A stretch of DNA of 64,000 nucleotides from positions 806,001 through 870,000 of the forward strand of contig OX638316.1 in NCBI GenBank assembly GCA_951812525.1, in the 5' to 3' direction. The notes beneath the pieces were generated by a model that worked only from the letters and a program-made list of their open reading frames with translations, made no database searches and was not told the DNA's origin. Position 1 is the stretch's first letter. Every line of letters starts with the position of its first letter. Below are positions 53,059-61,156 of this stretch, in pieces. The position numbers were made by a program, and so were the translations under genes. Source of the DNA: an uncultured Poribacteria bacterium (lineage in GTDB: Bacteria; Poribacteria; WGA-4E; WGA-3G).

Positions 53059-53733
53059 TTATTCGTCAGCCTCGTCATCATCCTGCCGACGGGAGATAAT
53101 CTCTGGCTCCGTAGGCTGTTCTTCAGCGGCTTCATCCCCTTCCAGTTCGCCATCTTCAGCCTCTTCTTCGAGTTGGATACGCGGTTGGCTTACCATTGCA
53201 ATAATCCGTTCGGATTCGTCTATGACTTCAATTTCATCGGCGAGGTCTAAATCACCTATATGGATAACATCACCGATTTCTAATTCACTGACATTAACGG
53301 AAATCTCAGTAGGCAGTTGCATAGGCAGACAGTGAAGGGTTACTTGACGGAGTGGGGCTTCAAGAACACCACCCTCCTCAATACCCAGGGGGATGCCTAC
53401 CAAAACCACCGGTACAGGCGAGGTTACAGGTTCATCCAAGGAAATTCTAATAAAATCAGCATGGACGAGTTGATGCTTCTCTACCGGATCACGTTGAATT
53501 TCTTTGATAATGACGGGCTCGGTGTCACTATCACCGATCGCCATATTAATGATAACGTTCTCCCCGTACGTGCGTAGGAATTGCTTGAAGATCCGCGCGT
53601 TGAGTTGAATTGCTAAGGTATCTTGTGAGCGTCCATATAAGACGGCGGGAACTCCACCTTCACGTCGGAGTGCACGAGCACTCTGTTTCCCGAAAACGTC
53701 GCGTGGTTGAACTTCTAATTTTGCTTGTTGCAT
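53059..53733 (-). CDS. rplY: 50S ribosomal protein bL25 (Ctc form)
   Basis: A 224-residue protein binding 5S rRNA. MQQAKLEVQPRDVFGKQSAR (as separate parts: an N-terminal beta strand and FGKQSARALRREGGVPAVLYG) is the L25 domain, about 1-95; residues 100-185 form the TL5/CTC domain (ADFIRISLDEPV, EIGDVIHIGDLDL). The tail is very acidic (EEEAEDGELEGDEAAEE). The ATG at 53733 is used because the longer frame to 53874 would run over the tRNA gene. It lies between ispE/tRNA-Gln and the amidase. Confidence 0.92.
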   Translation of the reverse strand: MQQAKLEVQPRDVFGKQSARALRREGGVPAVLYGRSQDTLAIQLNARIFKQFLRTYGENVIINMAIGDSDTEPVIIKEIQRDPVEKHQLVHADFIRISLDEPVTSPVPVVLVGIPLGIEEGGVLEAPLRQVTLHCLPMQLPTEISVNVSELEIGDVIHIGDLDLADEIEVIDESERIIAMVSQPRIQLEEEAEDGELEGDEAAEEQPTEPEIISRRQDDDEADE

Positions 53734-53845
53734 TTTTCTTGTCCATGCATCGTCGCGTAAGATGCGTTCTATAGTCCTGTGAATATCGCGCCGTGTTCCA
53801 TATCCAGAAGAGACGCGATCAAAAAATTCGTATTTAAAAAGGAGA

Positions 53846-53917
53846 CAGGGCGGGTAGGATTCGAACCTACGCATGCAGGTTCCAAAGACCTGTGCCTTAC
53901 CGCTTGGCCACCGCCCT
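53846..53917 (-). tRNA. tRNA-Gln (UUG)
   Basis: A 72-base cloverleaf on the minus strand. The acceptor arms AGGGCGG and CCGCCCT pair over seven bases, with discriminator G. The anticodon stem CAGGT/ACCTG holds the loop CTTTGGA, giving anticodon TTG. The T arm GTAGG-TTCGAAT-CCTAC is perfect. CCA is not encoded. It lies between ispE and rplY, as in many bacteria. Confidence 0.93.
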
Positions 53918-53925
53918 TCAATTCA

Positions 53926-54804
53926 TCAATATATATACACACCAACAGGGCTGGTTACCGTGGATGTGCAAAAACTAACGCTGTTTTTGAAGTGTGATTC
54001 GCTTCGGTGCGCGGTATCCTTATCAGACATCACAGCGAACACTGTAGCACCACTCCCTGACATCAACGCGCCGTAACACCCAGTCTGCGTAGATAACTCG
54101 TTTTTTAGCGCGGCAACTTCAGGATGCTGGGAAAAGACCGGTACCTCAAGACGATTGTAAAGGTTTTTTCCGACACCAACGACATCACCCTTCTCTACGT
54201 AAGTCTTTATAATTATACCCGTCTCTTCGCGCTTTGTCAAGGAAAACTTTAATTTCTTAAAAACCGATGCAGTCGAAACTTCAATCCCCGGGTTTAAAAG
54301 CAGGAAAGACACATCAGAAAGCGCGGGAAGGTGCGTGAGTCGGTCGCCGACGCCAAGTCCTAACGCCGCACCACCGTGCAAACAGAAGGGAACATCTGCC
54401 CCTAACTGTGCCCCAAGACGCATCAGCACGTCCTGTGTGAAACCGAGTCCAAAAAGTTGATTCATGCCGTAAAGCACGGCAGCAGCGTTTGCACTTCCAC
54501 CGGCGAGACCTGCTGCAACCGGAATCCGTTTATAGATGTCAATTGCGATCCCACCGATGCCACCTACTTCATCGCTGAGGCATTGTGCGGCACGGTGTGC
54601 CAGATTGCGGGAATCGCACGGGACCCGTGGGTGTTCACAGTGAACCGTTATGCCCGCTGTCGCCTGTCTGCGGATGATAACTTCATCATGCAAACCGATT
54701 GAGTGGAAGATCGTTTCTAGGTTGTGATAGCCGTCCTCGCGCTTGCCTACCACATCCAGATAGAGATTGATTTTCGCATGGGCGCGAACCCGTATGTCTT
54801 GCAC
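53926..54804 (-). CDS. ispE: 4-diphosphocytidyl-2-C-methyl-D-erythritol kinase
   Basis: A 292-residue GHMP kinase of the non-mevalonate isoprenoid pathway. It shows HAKINLYLDVVGKREDGYHNL (core AKINLYLDV), the ATP-binding PVAAGLAGGSANAA, GADVPFCLHGG and a C-terminal MSGSGATVFAV. Length is normal. Its start lies 12 bases after the stop of the LolB-like lipoprotein gene, an arrangement reminiscent of lolB-ispE in gammaproteobacteria. Confidence 0.95.
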   Translation of the reverse strand: MQDIRVRAHAKINLYLDVVGKREDGYHNLETIFHSIGLHDEVIIRRQATAGITVHCEHPRVPCDSRNLAHRAAQCLSDEVGGIGGIAIDIYKRIPVAAGLAGGSANAAAVLYGMNQLFGLGFTQDVLMRLGAQLGADVPFCLHGGAALGLGVGDRLTHLPALSDVSFLLLNPGIEVSTASVFKKLKFSLTKREETGIIIKTYVEKGDVVGVGKNLYNRLEVPVFSQHPEVAALKNELSTQTGCYGALMSGSGATVFAVMSDKDTAHRSESHFKNSVSFCTSTVTSPVGVYIY

Positions 54805-54816
54805 AATTCTTGTCTA

Positions 54817-55689
54817 CTACTCCGACAATTCCGACAAGGGGACAACTTCGATGTCCTCACCCAGAAAAGGTTCCACATCGAACTTGCTATCTTTAATCTC
54901 GACATTCAGTTCGACTTTGGCAATTTTCACTGCGACCCGTGTCTGGTCAAGCGGACGCTCAATTTCGACCTTGTGAGGTCGGAGAATGCCGCTCACCTCA
55001 CGATAGTCGGAAAAAGCGGCGCGCTGTTGAAGCGTACCATTTTTATCGTGAATGTGCCATTCTGTAACTCGTGGTTCATCTTCGCGGATAAAGAGCGTAA
55101 TGGTCTCTACATGTCCGTCTTGGATACCGGGACGCGTGATGATATATTTCGCTCCAGATTTTTCGACCGATATGGACTCAGTGGTGCGTCCATCAAGGAA
55201 TGGATTGGCAAAAATGGCACTCAATACATCCGATACGCGCAGATCCACACCGAAAATGTCTCGCAAAGCACCGTCTGATAGTGTACCTAGATACGCTTTT
55301 TGCTCGTTCAGAAGGACAAGCAGGAATTGATTCCTGTCCTGATTGGCAATTGCGACACCGCGCGGTTCATTAACCGGTCCCAACGCTTGGATCTGGAGTA
55401 ATTCCCCGCCGTTCTCCGACTTTTTATACCATAGCAACTCCCGGAGTTCCTCACTCCGATCCCCATCTTGAATCGTTACCATCATCCGGGTAATTTTCAA
55501 GGAACCGGTTAGATCATATCTCACTTGCAGTGTGTTGAGAATAGTATCTAACTCGGCACGGGTTGCGGGTGACAACTGAATCGTCGTCGTACTGCCAACA
55601 CATCCAACAATAGCTGCAAGAAGAAGTAAAGAAGTTGCGATTCGGAGATCGCTCTTACTTAGCAAGATTGTGGGTCTAGCGTATCGCAT
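54817..55689 (-). CDS. LolA/LolB-like outer-membrane lipoprotein
   Basis: A 290-residue predicted lipoprotein with a signal peptide ending in the lipobox IVGC (Cys at about 30). The rest is a run of beta strands (LKITRMMVTIQDG, LLWYKKSEN, RVTEWHIHDKNG, VAVKIAKVELNVEI) typical of the half-barrel LolA/LolB and DUF4292 fold. Location directly before ispE supports a LolB-type role in placing lipoproteins in the outer membrane. Sequence alone does not prove it. The start codon directly abuts the argD stop. Confidence 0.65.
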   Translation of the reverse strand: MRYARPTILLSKSDLRIATSLLLLAAIVGCVGSTTTIQLSPATRAELDTILNTLQVRYDLTGSLKITRMMVTIQDGDRSEELRELLWYKKSENGGELLQIQALGPVNEPRGVAIANQDRNQFLLVLLNEQKAYLGTLSDGALRDIFGVDLRVSDVLSAIFANPFLDGRTTESISVEKSGAKYIITRPGIQDGHVETITLFIREDEPRVTEWHIHDKNGTLQQRAAFSDYREVSGILRPHKVEIERPLDQTRVAVKIAKVELNVEIKDSKFDVEPFLGEDIEVVPLSELSE

Positions 55690-56880
55690 CTAAAGGACTT
55701 CCGACATTGACTTCTCAACAATACCAACAGCCTCCTCAACATGACTCGAATTGATATTAAGGGGCGGTAAGAATCGGAGAACGTAATCGTTAGTGCATAT
55801 CGTGACCAAGCCGTTTTCAATACACTGCGCTGCCAAGGGTTTAGCATCGACATCCATGACCAAGCCGCGAAGCAATCCCTTTCCACGTATCTCCTTGACT
55901 GGATACTTGTCTTTCAGTTCCATCAGTCCACCAGCAAGATAATTCCCCATTTTGACAGCGTTCACAGCAAGATTCTCTTCCAAGATGGTTCTAACGGTTG
56001 CGGATGCCGCCGCGGTAACCAATGGATTTCCACCGAATGTCGCTGCGTGGGTGCCAGGGACAAAGCTCTCTGCTATCTGCCGTTTTGCCAACATCGCGCC
56101 GATCGGCACACCACTACCGAGTGCTTTCGCCATTGTAATCACATCAGGCACGACACCGTAACTTTGATAACCGAAGAAAGTTCCCAATCTCCCCATGGCG
56201 GTCTGCACCTCGTCAAAGATGAGCAGCAGATTATGTTTATCGCACATTTCCCGTAAACCTTGAAGGTAACCGTCACTAGGAATATTAACGCCACCTTCGG
56301 ACTGAATCGGCTCGACTAAAATAGCACAAGTCTTAGAACTGATAGCGGCTTCGGTTGCTTCGAGATCATCAAACGGCACGTATGCGAAGCCTTCAAGCAT
56401 CGGCTCAAACCCGACGTGATATTTCGTTTGAGCAGTAGCGGTGATAGTCGCCATCGTCCGCCCGTGGAACGAATTATCCATCGTGATGATTTCATAAGCA
56501 TCTGTTCTGCCACTGTCTTTGGCGTATTTCCGTGCCAACTTGATAGCGGCTTCATTCGCTTCAGCACCACTATTACAGAAGAAACACTGATCCATATCGG
56601 AGTTGTCGATAAGTAGTTTTGCGAGTTCTGCCTGCGGTTGTATATAATAGAGATTGGAGGTATGCAGTAGGTTACCTGCCTGCTCACGGATCGCGGCGAC
56701 GACCTTCGGGTGGCAATGTCCTAAACCGTTAACAGCGAGTCCACCGAGAAAGTCGAGGTATTTTTTCCCATCGGCATCCCACAAGTAGGGTCCCTCGCCC
56801 TTAACGAACGCTAAATTTCTGTCGCCGTAAGTATTGATAATATATTCGGTCGCCATCGCTTTAATTTCAGCTGTTGTCAT
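55690..56880 (-). CDS. argD: Acetylornithine/ornithine aminotransferase
   Basis: A 396-residue class-III PLP aminotransferase. Motifs are YLDFLGGLAVNGLGHCHPKV, FCNSGAEANEAAIKLARKYA (core NSGAEANEAAIKLA), SFHGRTMATI, LLIFDEVQTAMGR and the PLP lysine in TMAKALGSGVPIG. This matches ArgD/AstC more than GABA aminotransferase. Arginine genes are not nearby; the start of the lipoprotein gene abuts its stop. Mitochondrial-type ornithine aminotransferase is the main alternative. Confidence 0.88.
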   Translation of the reverse strand: MTTAEIKAMATEYIINTYGDRNLAFVKGEGPYLWDADGKKYLDFLGGLAVNGLGHCHPKVVAAIREQAGNLLHTSNLYYIQPQAELAKLLIDNSDMDQCFFCNSGAEANEAAIKLARKYAKDSGRTDAYEIITMDNSFHGRTMATITATAQTKYHVGFEPMLEGFAYVPFDDLEATEAAISSKTCAILVEPIQSEGGVNIPSDGYLQGLREMCDKHNLLLIFDEVQTAMGRLGTFFGYQSYGVVPDVITMAKALGSGVPIGAMLAKRQIAESFVPGTHAATFGGNPLVTAAASATVRTILEENLAVNAVKMGNYLAGGLMELKDKYPVKEIRGKGLLRGLVMDVDAKPLAAQCIENGLVTICTNDYVLRFLPPLNINSSHVEEAVGIVEKSMSEVL

Positions 56881-56944
56881 TCATTTCTCTCCTTCGTTGT
56901 TAGATGTGTGCATCAAACTTTAAGTGTGCCTGTTACCTTTAAGA

Positions 56945-58078
56945 CTACCAGTTCGTATAAGAACCGTCATCGCGTTGATAGCCGTGGGGCGGTCCATATT
57001 CTTGCGTTGAGACGTTGGTAAGTGCGTCTTCGTTGAATTCGATACCGAGTCCGGGACGTTCCGGCGGTAGGAGATACCCTGATTCAAACGGCACCTGCAC
57101 CGGGAACACATCAGTGAGCGATGACATCGGGGCGCGTGGGAGTTCTTGTACACCAACGAGCGGCGATGCGAGACAAAGTTGTAGGCACGCCGCAGCGGAC
57201 ACGGGTCCCAACGGATTATGTGGTACTACATGGATGTAATGTGTTTCGCACCAGCCTACGATTTTACGTGCCTCTGTCAGCCCACCGGCAATGCACAAAT
57301 CGACGCGGCAGTAATCCATGAGATCCTCTTCGATAACTTCCCGGAACGTCCATTTACTATCAAATTGCTCGCCGACAGCAAGTGGCACGGAGGTCTGCTG
57401 CCGAAGTCGTCTGAGACTCGCCGGATTTTCGGCTCGAAGCGGGTCCTCAATAAAAAATGGATTGTACTGTGCCACCTTGTTACAGAAATCAAGACTGTCT
57501 GCTGGATCCAGACGGGTGTGCACATCAATCAGTATTTCGAGATCATCGCCGAATGCGTGGCGGACAGCTTGCACCTTCTCAACTGTGTCCTGGACCGCAC
57601 GTCTCGGTTCAAACGTCCCCATCCCAGAGTCGTCAACCACGCTCCATCGGACAAACTTCCAACCGGCTTCGTAGGTTTGTCGACAATTCTCAATGAGCGC
57701 ATCGATCGAGCCACCACCGTTATGCGGATAGCAGACGACCTTGTCTCTTGTCCGTCCACCTAAAAGTTCATAGACGGGAACATTCAGTGCTTTTCCTTTG
57801 ATGTCCCAGAGCGCAATATCCACAGCACTCACTGCAGAAGATTGGACGACACCGCCAGGGAAAAAGCCGCCGCGGAACATCACTTGCCACAGATGCTCAA
57901 TTCTGAACGGGTCTGCCCCAATAAGAAACGGTTCAAAAGAACGAATAACCTCAGCCATGGCGAGAGCACGGCGGCGTAGCCCACCCTCTCCGACACCGTA
58001 GATGCCAGCATCGGTTTCGACCTTTACAAAGAAATGACCCTCCGCTGAAACAAAAGACTTAACATTCGTAATTTTCAT
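56945..58078 (-). CDS. Mandelate racemase/muconate lactonizing enzyme family protein
   Basis: A 377-residue enolase-superfamily member, probably an acid-sugar dehydratase. AVDIALWDIKGKALNVPVY marks the end of the capping domain. Metal ligands are D185 (LIDVH), E211 (FIEDP) and E237 (VGEQF); H187 and H287 (PHNPLGP) are candidate catalytic residues, as in the mannonate/galactonate dehydratase group. It is distinct from the enzyme at 4303 (different second ligand position and catalytic surrounds). It is followed on the same strand by nothing close and preceded by a PhyH gene, repeating the 3390-5430 pairing. Confidence 0.87.
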   Translation of the reverse strand: MKITNVKSFVSAEGHFFVKVETDAGIYGVGEGGLRRRALAMAEVIRSFEPFLIGADPFRIEHLWQVMFRGGFFPGGVVQSSAVSAVDIALWDIKGKALNVPVYELLGGRTRDKVVCYPHNGGGSIDALIENCRQTYEAGWKFVRWSVVDDSGMGTFEPRRAVQDTVEKVQAVRHAFGDDLEILIDVHTRLDPADSLDFCNKVAQYNPFFIEDPLRAENPASLRRLRQQTSVPLAVGEQFDSKWTFREVIEEDLMDYCRVDLCIAGGLTEARKIVGWCETHYIHVVPHNPLGPVSAAACLQLCLASPLVGVQELPRAPMSSLTDVFPVQVPFESGYLLPPERPGLGIEFNEDALTNVSTQEYGPPHGYQRDDGSYTNW

Positions 58079-58110
58079 CTTTTAACTATGTCCCTCACAG
58101 TATTCATTGT

Positions 58111-58160
58111 CAGAATCAGGATTTACAAGATTCAAGGATTTGTCGGATCGTGAATCCTTC
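58111..58160. repeat. Imperfect inverted repeat with GATTCAAGGATT unit
   Basis: AAGGATT (58134-58140) and AATCCTT (58153-58159) flank a 12-base loop, preceded by GGATTTACAAGATTC. The repeat of GGATT/GATTC units suggests another dispersed element. A weaker relative may lie at 32890-32912. It stands between the enolase-superfamily gene and PhyH. Confidence 0.35.
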
Positions 58161-58235
58161 TAATTGACAACACCCTTTATAGAATTAGCGAAATATTTTC
58201 TTACACTTCATGGAACTTCGCTGGTGATGCATACA

Positions 58236-59042
58236 CTACACGGCATCCAAGGTTGGTGTATTGTCCTGACAGTGGACGGGACGGAAGAGCGTTTGACGTT
58301 TGAACGGCATCTCTTCAACATGTTTCGGGTGCGGTTCCCACTTATGCCATTTGTTTCCAACGGTATTATAGCAGTGAAAAATGGCGACCCGATCAATTTC
58401 TTCCTCTGTCCACCTAGCACCCGTGTGCGTAATTGCCTCCGTGAAAATAAGCATAGAGCCAGCAGGACAGGAGTAATCCTCCCAGAGCGGCGAATTGCGA
58501 TCCTCTGTTGACTGAGGTGCAGGAAACGCCCCTTTATGACTACCTGTCAGGAACATCGTTCCACCACCGCCTTGCTGAACCGGATTAAGCTCCCAGACGA
58601 CGCGCGTCAATCCGCTGTGTGCCTTGTCATGGTGTAGATGATAGGTATGCGAGTTGCCGGGGAAATTGAGCATCCCGCGCCCCCCGTGCGGACGGAAGTT
58701 GTCGTGTCCCTTCGGACGAATGGTTAGGAATGTGCCTTCCAATCTGAAGCCGTAGCAATTCTCGTTGGCATACCCCGATGTCAGAAATTCGTCCATAAAT
58801 CCGAACACAACCGGATGATCGGTCAGCACCTCAAGAGGACCTCCGATAGGAGAACGATGGTGTTCAGGGATTGATTCGGGATCCTCTTTGAGTTGATAGC
58901 AGAACTCGCGCATCTCTTTAACCTCTATTTCGCTGAGTACTCCTGGGAACAGGAGCCACCCGCGAGTATCAAAGAGAAAACGTTGTTCTTCCGTGAGTGG
59001 GATTGGTGGCAGATTGTCAGCATTTGTCGTAGGATTCGGCAT
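58236..59042 (-). CDS. PhyH family protein, non-HxD subgroup
   Basis: A 268-residue relative of the PhyH protein at 3390-4190. The N-terminal RFLFDTRGWLLFPGVLS and the LTGSHKGAFPAP segment are typical of the family. The HxD iron motif is missing; PHGG (118-121), AHSGL (141-145) and TEAITH (H206) occupy the same places as HG, MHNGL and TEAVTH in the 3390 protein. Two members with the same substitution pattern and the same gene context argue for a separate functional group, not decay. The substrate is unknown. Confidence 0.8.
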   Translation of the reverse strand: MPNPTTNADNLPPIPLTEEQRFLFDTRGWLLFPGVLSEIEVKEMREFCYQLKEDPESIPEHHRSPIGGPLEVLTDHPVVFGFMDEFLTSGYANENCYGFRLEGTFLTIRPKGHDNFRPHGGRGMLNFPGNSHTYHLHHDKAHSGLTRVVWELNPVQQGGGGTMFLTGSHKGAFPAPQSTEDRNSPLWEDYSCPAGSMLIFTEAITHTGARWTEEEIDRVAIFHCYNTVGNKWHKWEPHPKHVEEMPFKRQTLFRPVHCQDNTPTLDAV

Positions 59043-59057
59043 AGTTTTCTTCCTCTA

Positions 59058-59171
59058 TTGGCTGTCAGATAAAAAGTGTTGAGTTTCACTGACATCTTTC
59101 TTCGCAATGTAAGTTTGATTTTTGATGCTCCGTTCAACCCAACCTACGTGCTGGTACCTGATAACCGATAA
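59058..59171. repeat. Dispersed repeats, families C and D, in the PhyH-Gfo gap
   Basis: TTGGCTGTCAGATAA (59058-59072) and CCTGATAACCGATAA (59157-59171) are family C-like. Between them TTCAACCCAACCTACGTG (59133-59150) is family D, matched at 60904-60920. Confidence 0.5.
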
Positions 59172-60329
59172 CTACTTATACAAACGTTCGTCTTCCAACG
59201 ATAGCCAAGTGCCGTAATCGCGTGGCATCTCTTTTATTGGACCTAAACCGGCTTCTTCATGCCACTGTAATAGCGGATGTTCTCGGTTTTTCTGCGGCAA
59301 CTCCACACGCCTACCATAGATGGAGGACTCAAAGATGCCCATCAGAATTTCAATGACATGACGACCTTCCTCGCCGTTAGACATGTGGTCTCGGTTTTCA
59401 TCCAATGCGTTCACATATTCGTCAACGAAGCAGTAATCATCAGCGTTTGCGCCCTTATCGGGGTCAAAATGCTCTGGATAGATAGACGGGAGTGCCTGCC
59501 ACTGATCGTGTGTGCCATCAGGGACGAAATGAGGCGTAGGTAGCCACCATGAACCTTTCAATTCCGACCAGAAAAGTCTACCTTCGGTGCCGTAGAGTTC
59601 CATGACGTATGCATCGGTATCGACCTTCGGAAATCTGTGCTGAATGAGGGTGCCAGTGACATTTCCGTCGAATTGGAGTGTTGCTGTGACATACTCGCCC
59701 ACGACTGTCCCCATGCCAGCTGGTGAGGGAAGCACATCATCGTGGACGATGGCACGACCACCCGTCGTCGCCTGCGTCACGACGCTTCGGCACCTTCCTC
59801 CGAAACGGAGCATATTGTTAACGACATGGGTTCCGATGTTCATTAGCCCGTAACCGGCGTAGTAGCCTTTTCCACTGGCGTAGATGTATCGGATGTCGCC
59901 GATTTTCCCTTCGTCTAAGGCTTTCGCGACCGCATGCATCGACGGACTGGTGCGTCGCTGATGATGCACGGCGACGCGAGCGTTTTTCTCTTTCGCCTTC
60001 GCCAGCACCTCATCCGCTTGAACGAGATCAATACAGAGCGGTTTCTCGACTTCGATGTTCACACCGTGTTCAAGAACACGCATACAGAGCGGATAGTGTG
60101 CCTCTGTTGCTGTCGGGATTGCTACAATATCGGGTGCTGTCTGCCGAATCATCTCGTCTAAATCGGTGAAGTGTACTGAGACATTCACGATATTGCCGAG
60201 GGTATCTAACCGATCTTGGACGAGGTCACAGAGTGCCACGATTTCAGTACGGGGGTGTGCGTAATACGCCTTTGCTGCTGAGGTGCCTCGACTTCGGCAG
60301 CCTAATATGGCAACGCGATAAGTTTTCAT
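59172..60329 (-). CDS. Gfo/Idh/MocA family oxidoreductase
   Basis: A 385-residue NAD(P)-dependent oxidoreductase, the longest of the four here. The Rossmann motif reads AILGCRSRG (7-15), with the last Gly of the usual pattern in place and Ser-Arg inside it. EKP is at 95-97, and VHHQRRTSPSMHAV is a typical active-site strand. The C-terminal extension ends HEEAGLGPIKEMPRDYGTWL. It stands upstream of the PhyH gene on the same strand, so the three genes (Gfo, PhyH, enolase-type) form a module like that at 3390-7537. Confidence 0.87.
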   Translation of the reverse strand: MKTYRVAILGCRSRGTSAAKAYYAHPRTEIVALCDLVQDRLDTLGNIVNVSVHFTDLDEMIRQTAPDIVAIPTATEAHYPLCMRVLEHGVNIEVEKPLCIDLVQADEVLAKAKEKNARVAVHHQRRTSPSMHAVAKALDEGKIGDIRYIYASGKGYYAGYGLMNIGTHVVNNMLRFGGRCRSVVTQATTGGRAIVHDDVLPSPAGMGTVVGEYVTATLQFDGNVTGTLIQHRFPKVDTDAYVMELYGTEGRLFWSELKGSWWLPTPHFVPDGTHDQWQALPSIYPEHFDPDKGANADDYCFVDEYVNALDENRDHMSNGEEGRHVIEILMGIFESSIYGRRVELPQKNREHPLLQWHEEAGLGPIKEMPRDYGTWLSLEDERLYK

Positions 60330-60484
60330 AATTGGTTTAATCCGGGAAACCTTTAAGCCCCATTTCCTTTATAGAGTCAATTGCTTAATCTTAATCTATT
60401 TTAGGATTAACTGTCAAGTGCTTTGTTGGATAGGGAGAGGTGTTCGATTTACTGTGCAGTGTTCTCTGATAGGGTTCCGCCTTG

Positions 60485-60520
60485 AAAAGTTACCAAATGG
60501 TAACTTTGTGGTAACTTTTT
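60485..60520. repeat. GGTAAC inverted repeat with two alternative right arms
   Basis: AAAGTTACC (60486-60494) pairs with GGTAACTTT at 60499-60507 and, alternatively, with a second GGTAACTTTT at 60510-60519. The second pairing ends in a T-run, so it could act as a plus-strand terminator. Confidence 0.6.
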
Positions 60521-60619
60521 GATTTGGGTCGTGAAGCCAGTTAGCGTCTGGGTTTAGAGGCGTTTTTTGTGCTATTTTTTGCTGTGAAAAATATTGACGA
60601 AGGACGTGAGCTTACCCAA

Positions 60620-60643
60620 AAATGTTACACTGGTGTAACATTT
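60620..60643. repeat. 24-bp palindrome
   Basis: AAATGTTACAC and GTGTAACATTT are exact inverted 11-mers around a TG centre. The GTGTAAC half recurs at 60738-60744. It looks like an operator or a recombination or hairpin site. Confidence 0.7.
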
Positions 60644-60888
60644 GGATTGGGGAGGTTACTGGCAGAAAACCCAGTGGTTGTAAGGGTTCGTTGGCATTTC
60701 GTCCTGACTCTCGGAAATGAAAAAAAATAAATTGGTGGAAGTGTAACATTTTTTATTTCATGTGAATACGGATTGCGTGGATTTCGCAGGTTATGTGGTC
60801 CCTTTTTGATTGATAACTGTTTTTCTGGGGTTATGTAATTGTCTTTTTAAACCTTATGCAGAACTATCGTGTGTGATTTGGATGTTGT

Positions 60889-60920
60889 GTTGGATTTCAC
60901 GACGTTTAACCCAACCTACG
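60889..60920. repeat. Dispersed palindromic repeat, family D, copy 2
   Basis: GTTGG (60889-60893) and CCAAC (60911-60915) frame the element, which ends AACCCAACCTACG as at 59136-59148. Confidence 0.5.
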
Positions 60921-61052
60921 ACTTAATTCATATCTACATTATATATGATAATATAATTGAATGAAAAAGGCAAATTTATTTTTTATTTTATGAGGTATTT
61001 ATATGGATAGGACGTGCGTGGATATAAGTTTTCGATTTATTAGGCGTTCAGA

Positions 61053-61092
61053 CGGGAGTCGCGATCAGGAGATCGCTCCTACAGCGGAATCA
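61053..61092 (+). repeat. Dispersed palindromic repeat, family B, copy 2
   Basis: GCGATC (61061-61066), AGGA, GATCGC (61071-61076) then TCCTACAGCGGAATCAT (61076-61092 region). The downstream tag recurs at 63775-63791 behind a different stem. Confidence 0.6.
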
Positions 61093-61156
61093 TGTGAGTC
61101 AGATGGGAAATCAAGGAAAGATACAACTTGATGGAATTGCTTTTCCGCTGTCGGGA

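Larger units (their letters stand above)
60330..61156. other. Gene-free AT-rich region with palindromes
   Basis: No gene of convincing length is visible in these 827 bases. The region holds two strong GTTAC/GTAAC-type inverted repeats (60485-60520 and 60620-60643), further GGTTAC and GTGTAAC half-sites at about 60654 and 60738, one family D element (60889-60920) and one family B element (61053-61092). Base composition is clearly more AT-rich than the flanking genes, especially 60710-61010. It covers the upstream region of the Gfo gene and the downstream region of the DUF4411 cassette. Confidence 0.6.

Noticed and set aside
53734-53874. N-terminal extension of rplY to 53874
   Set aside because: It would overlap the tRNA-Gln gene, and the L25 family starts at the internal Met at 53733.
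58164-58192. TTGACA at 58164 as a plus-strand promoter
   Set aside because: No -10 box at a proper distance and no plus-strand gene follows.
60330-61156. CRISPR array in the repeat-rich gap
   Set aside because: The palindromes are irregularly spaced, not direct repeats of constant period, and there are no cas genes in the window.
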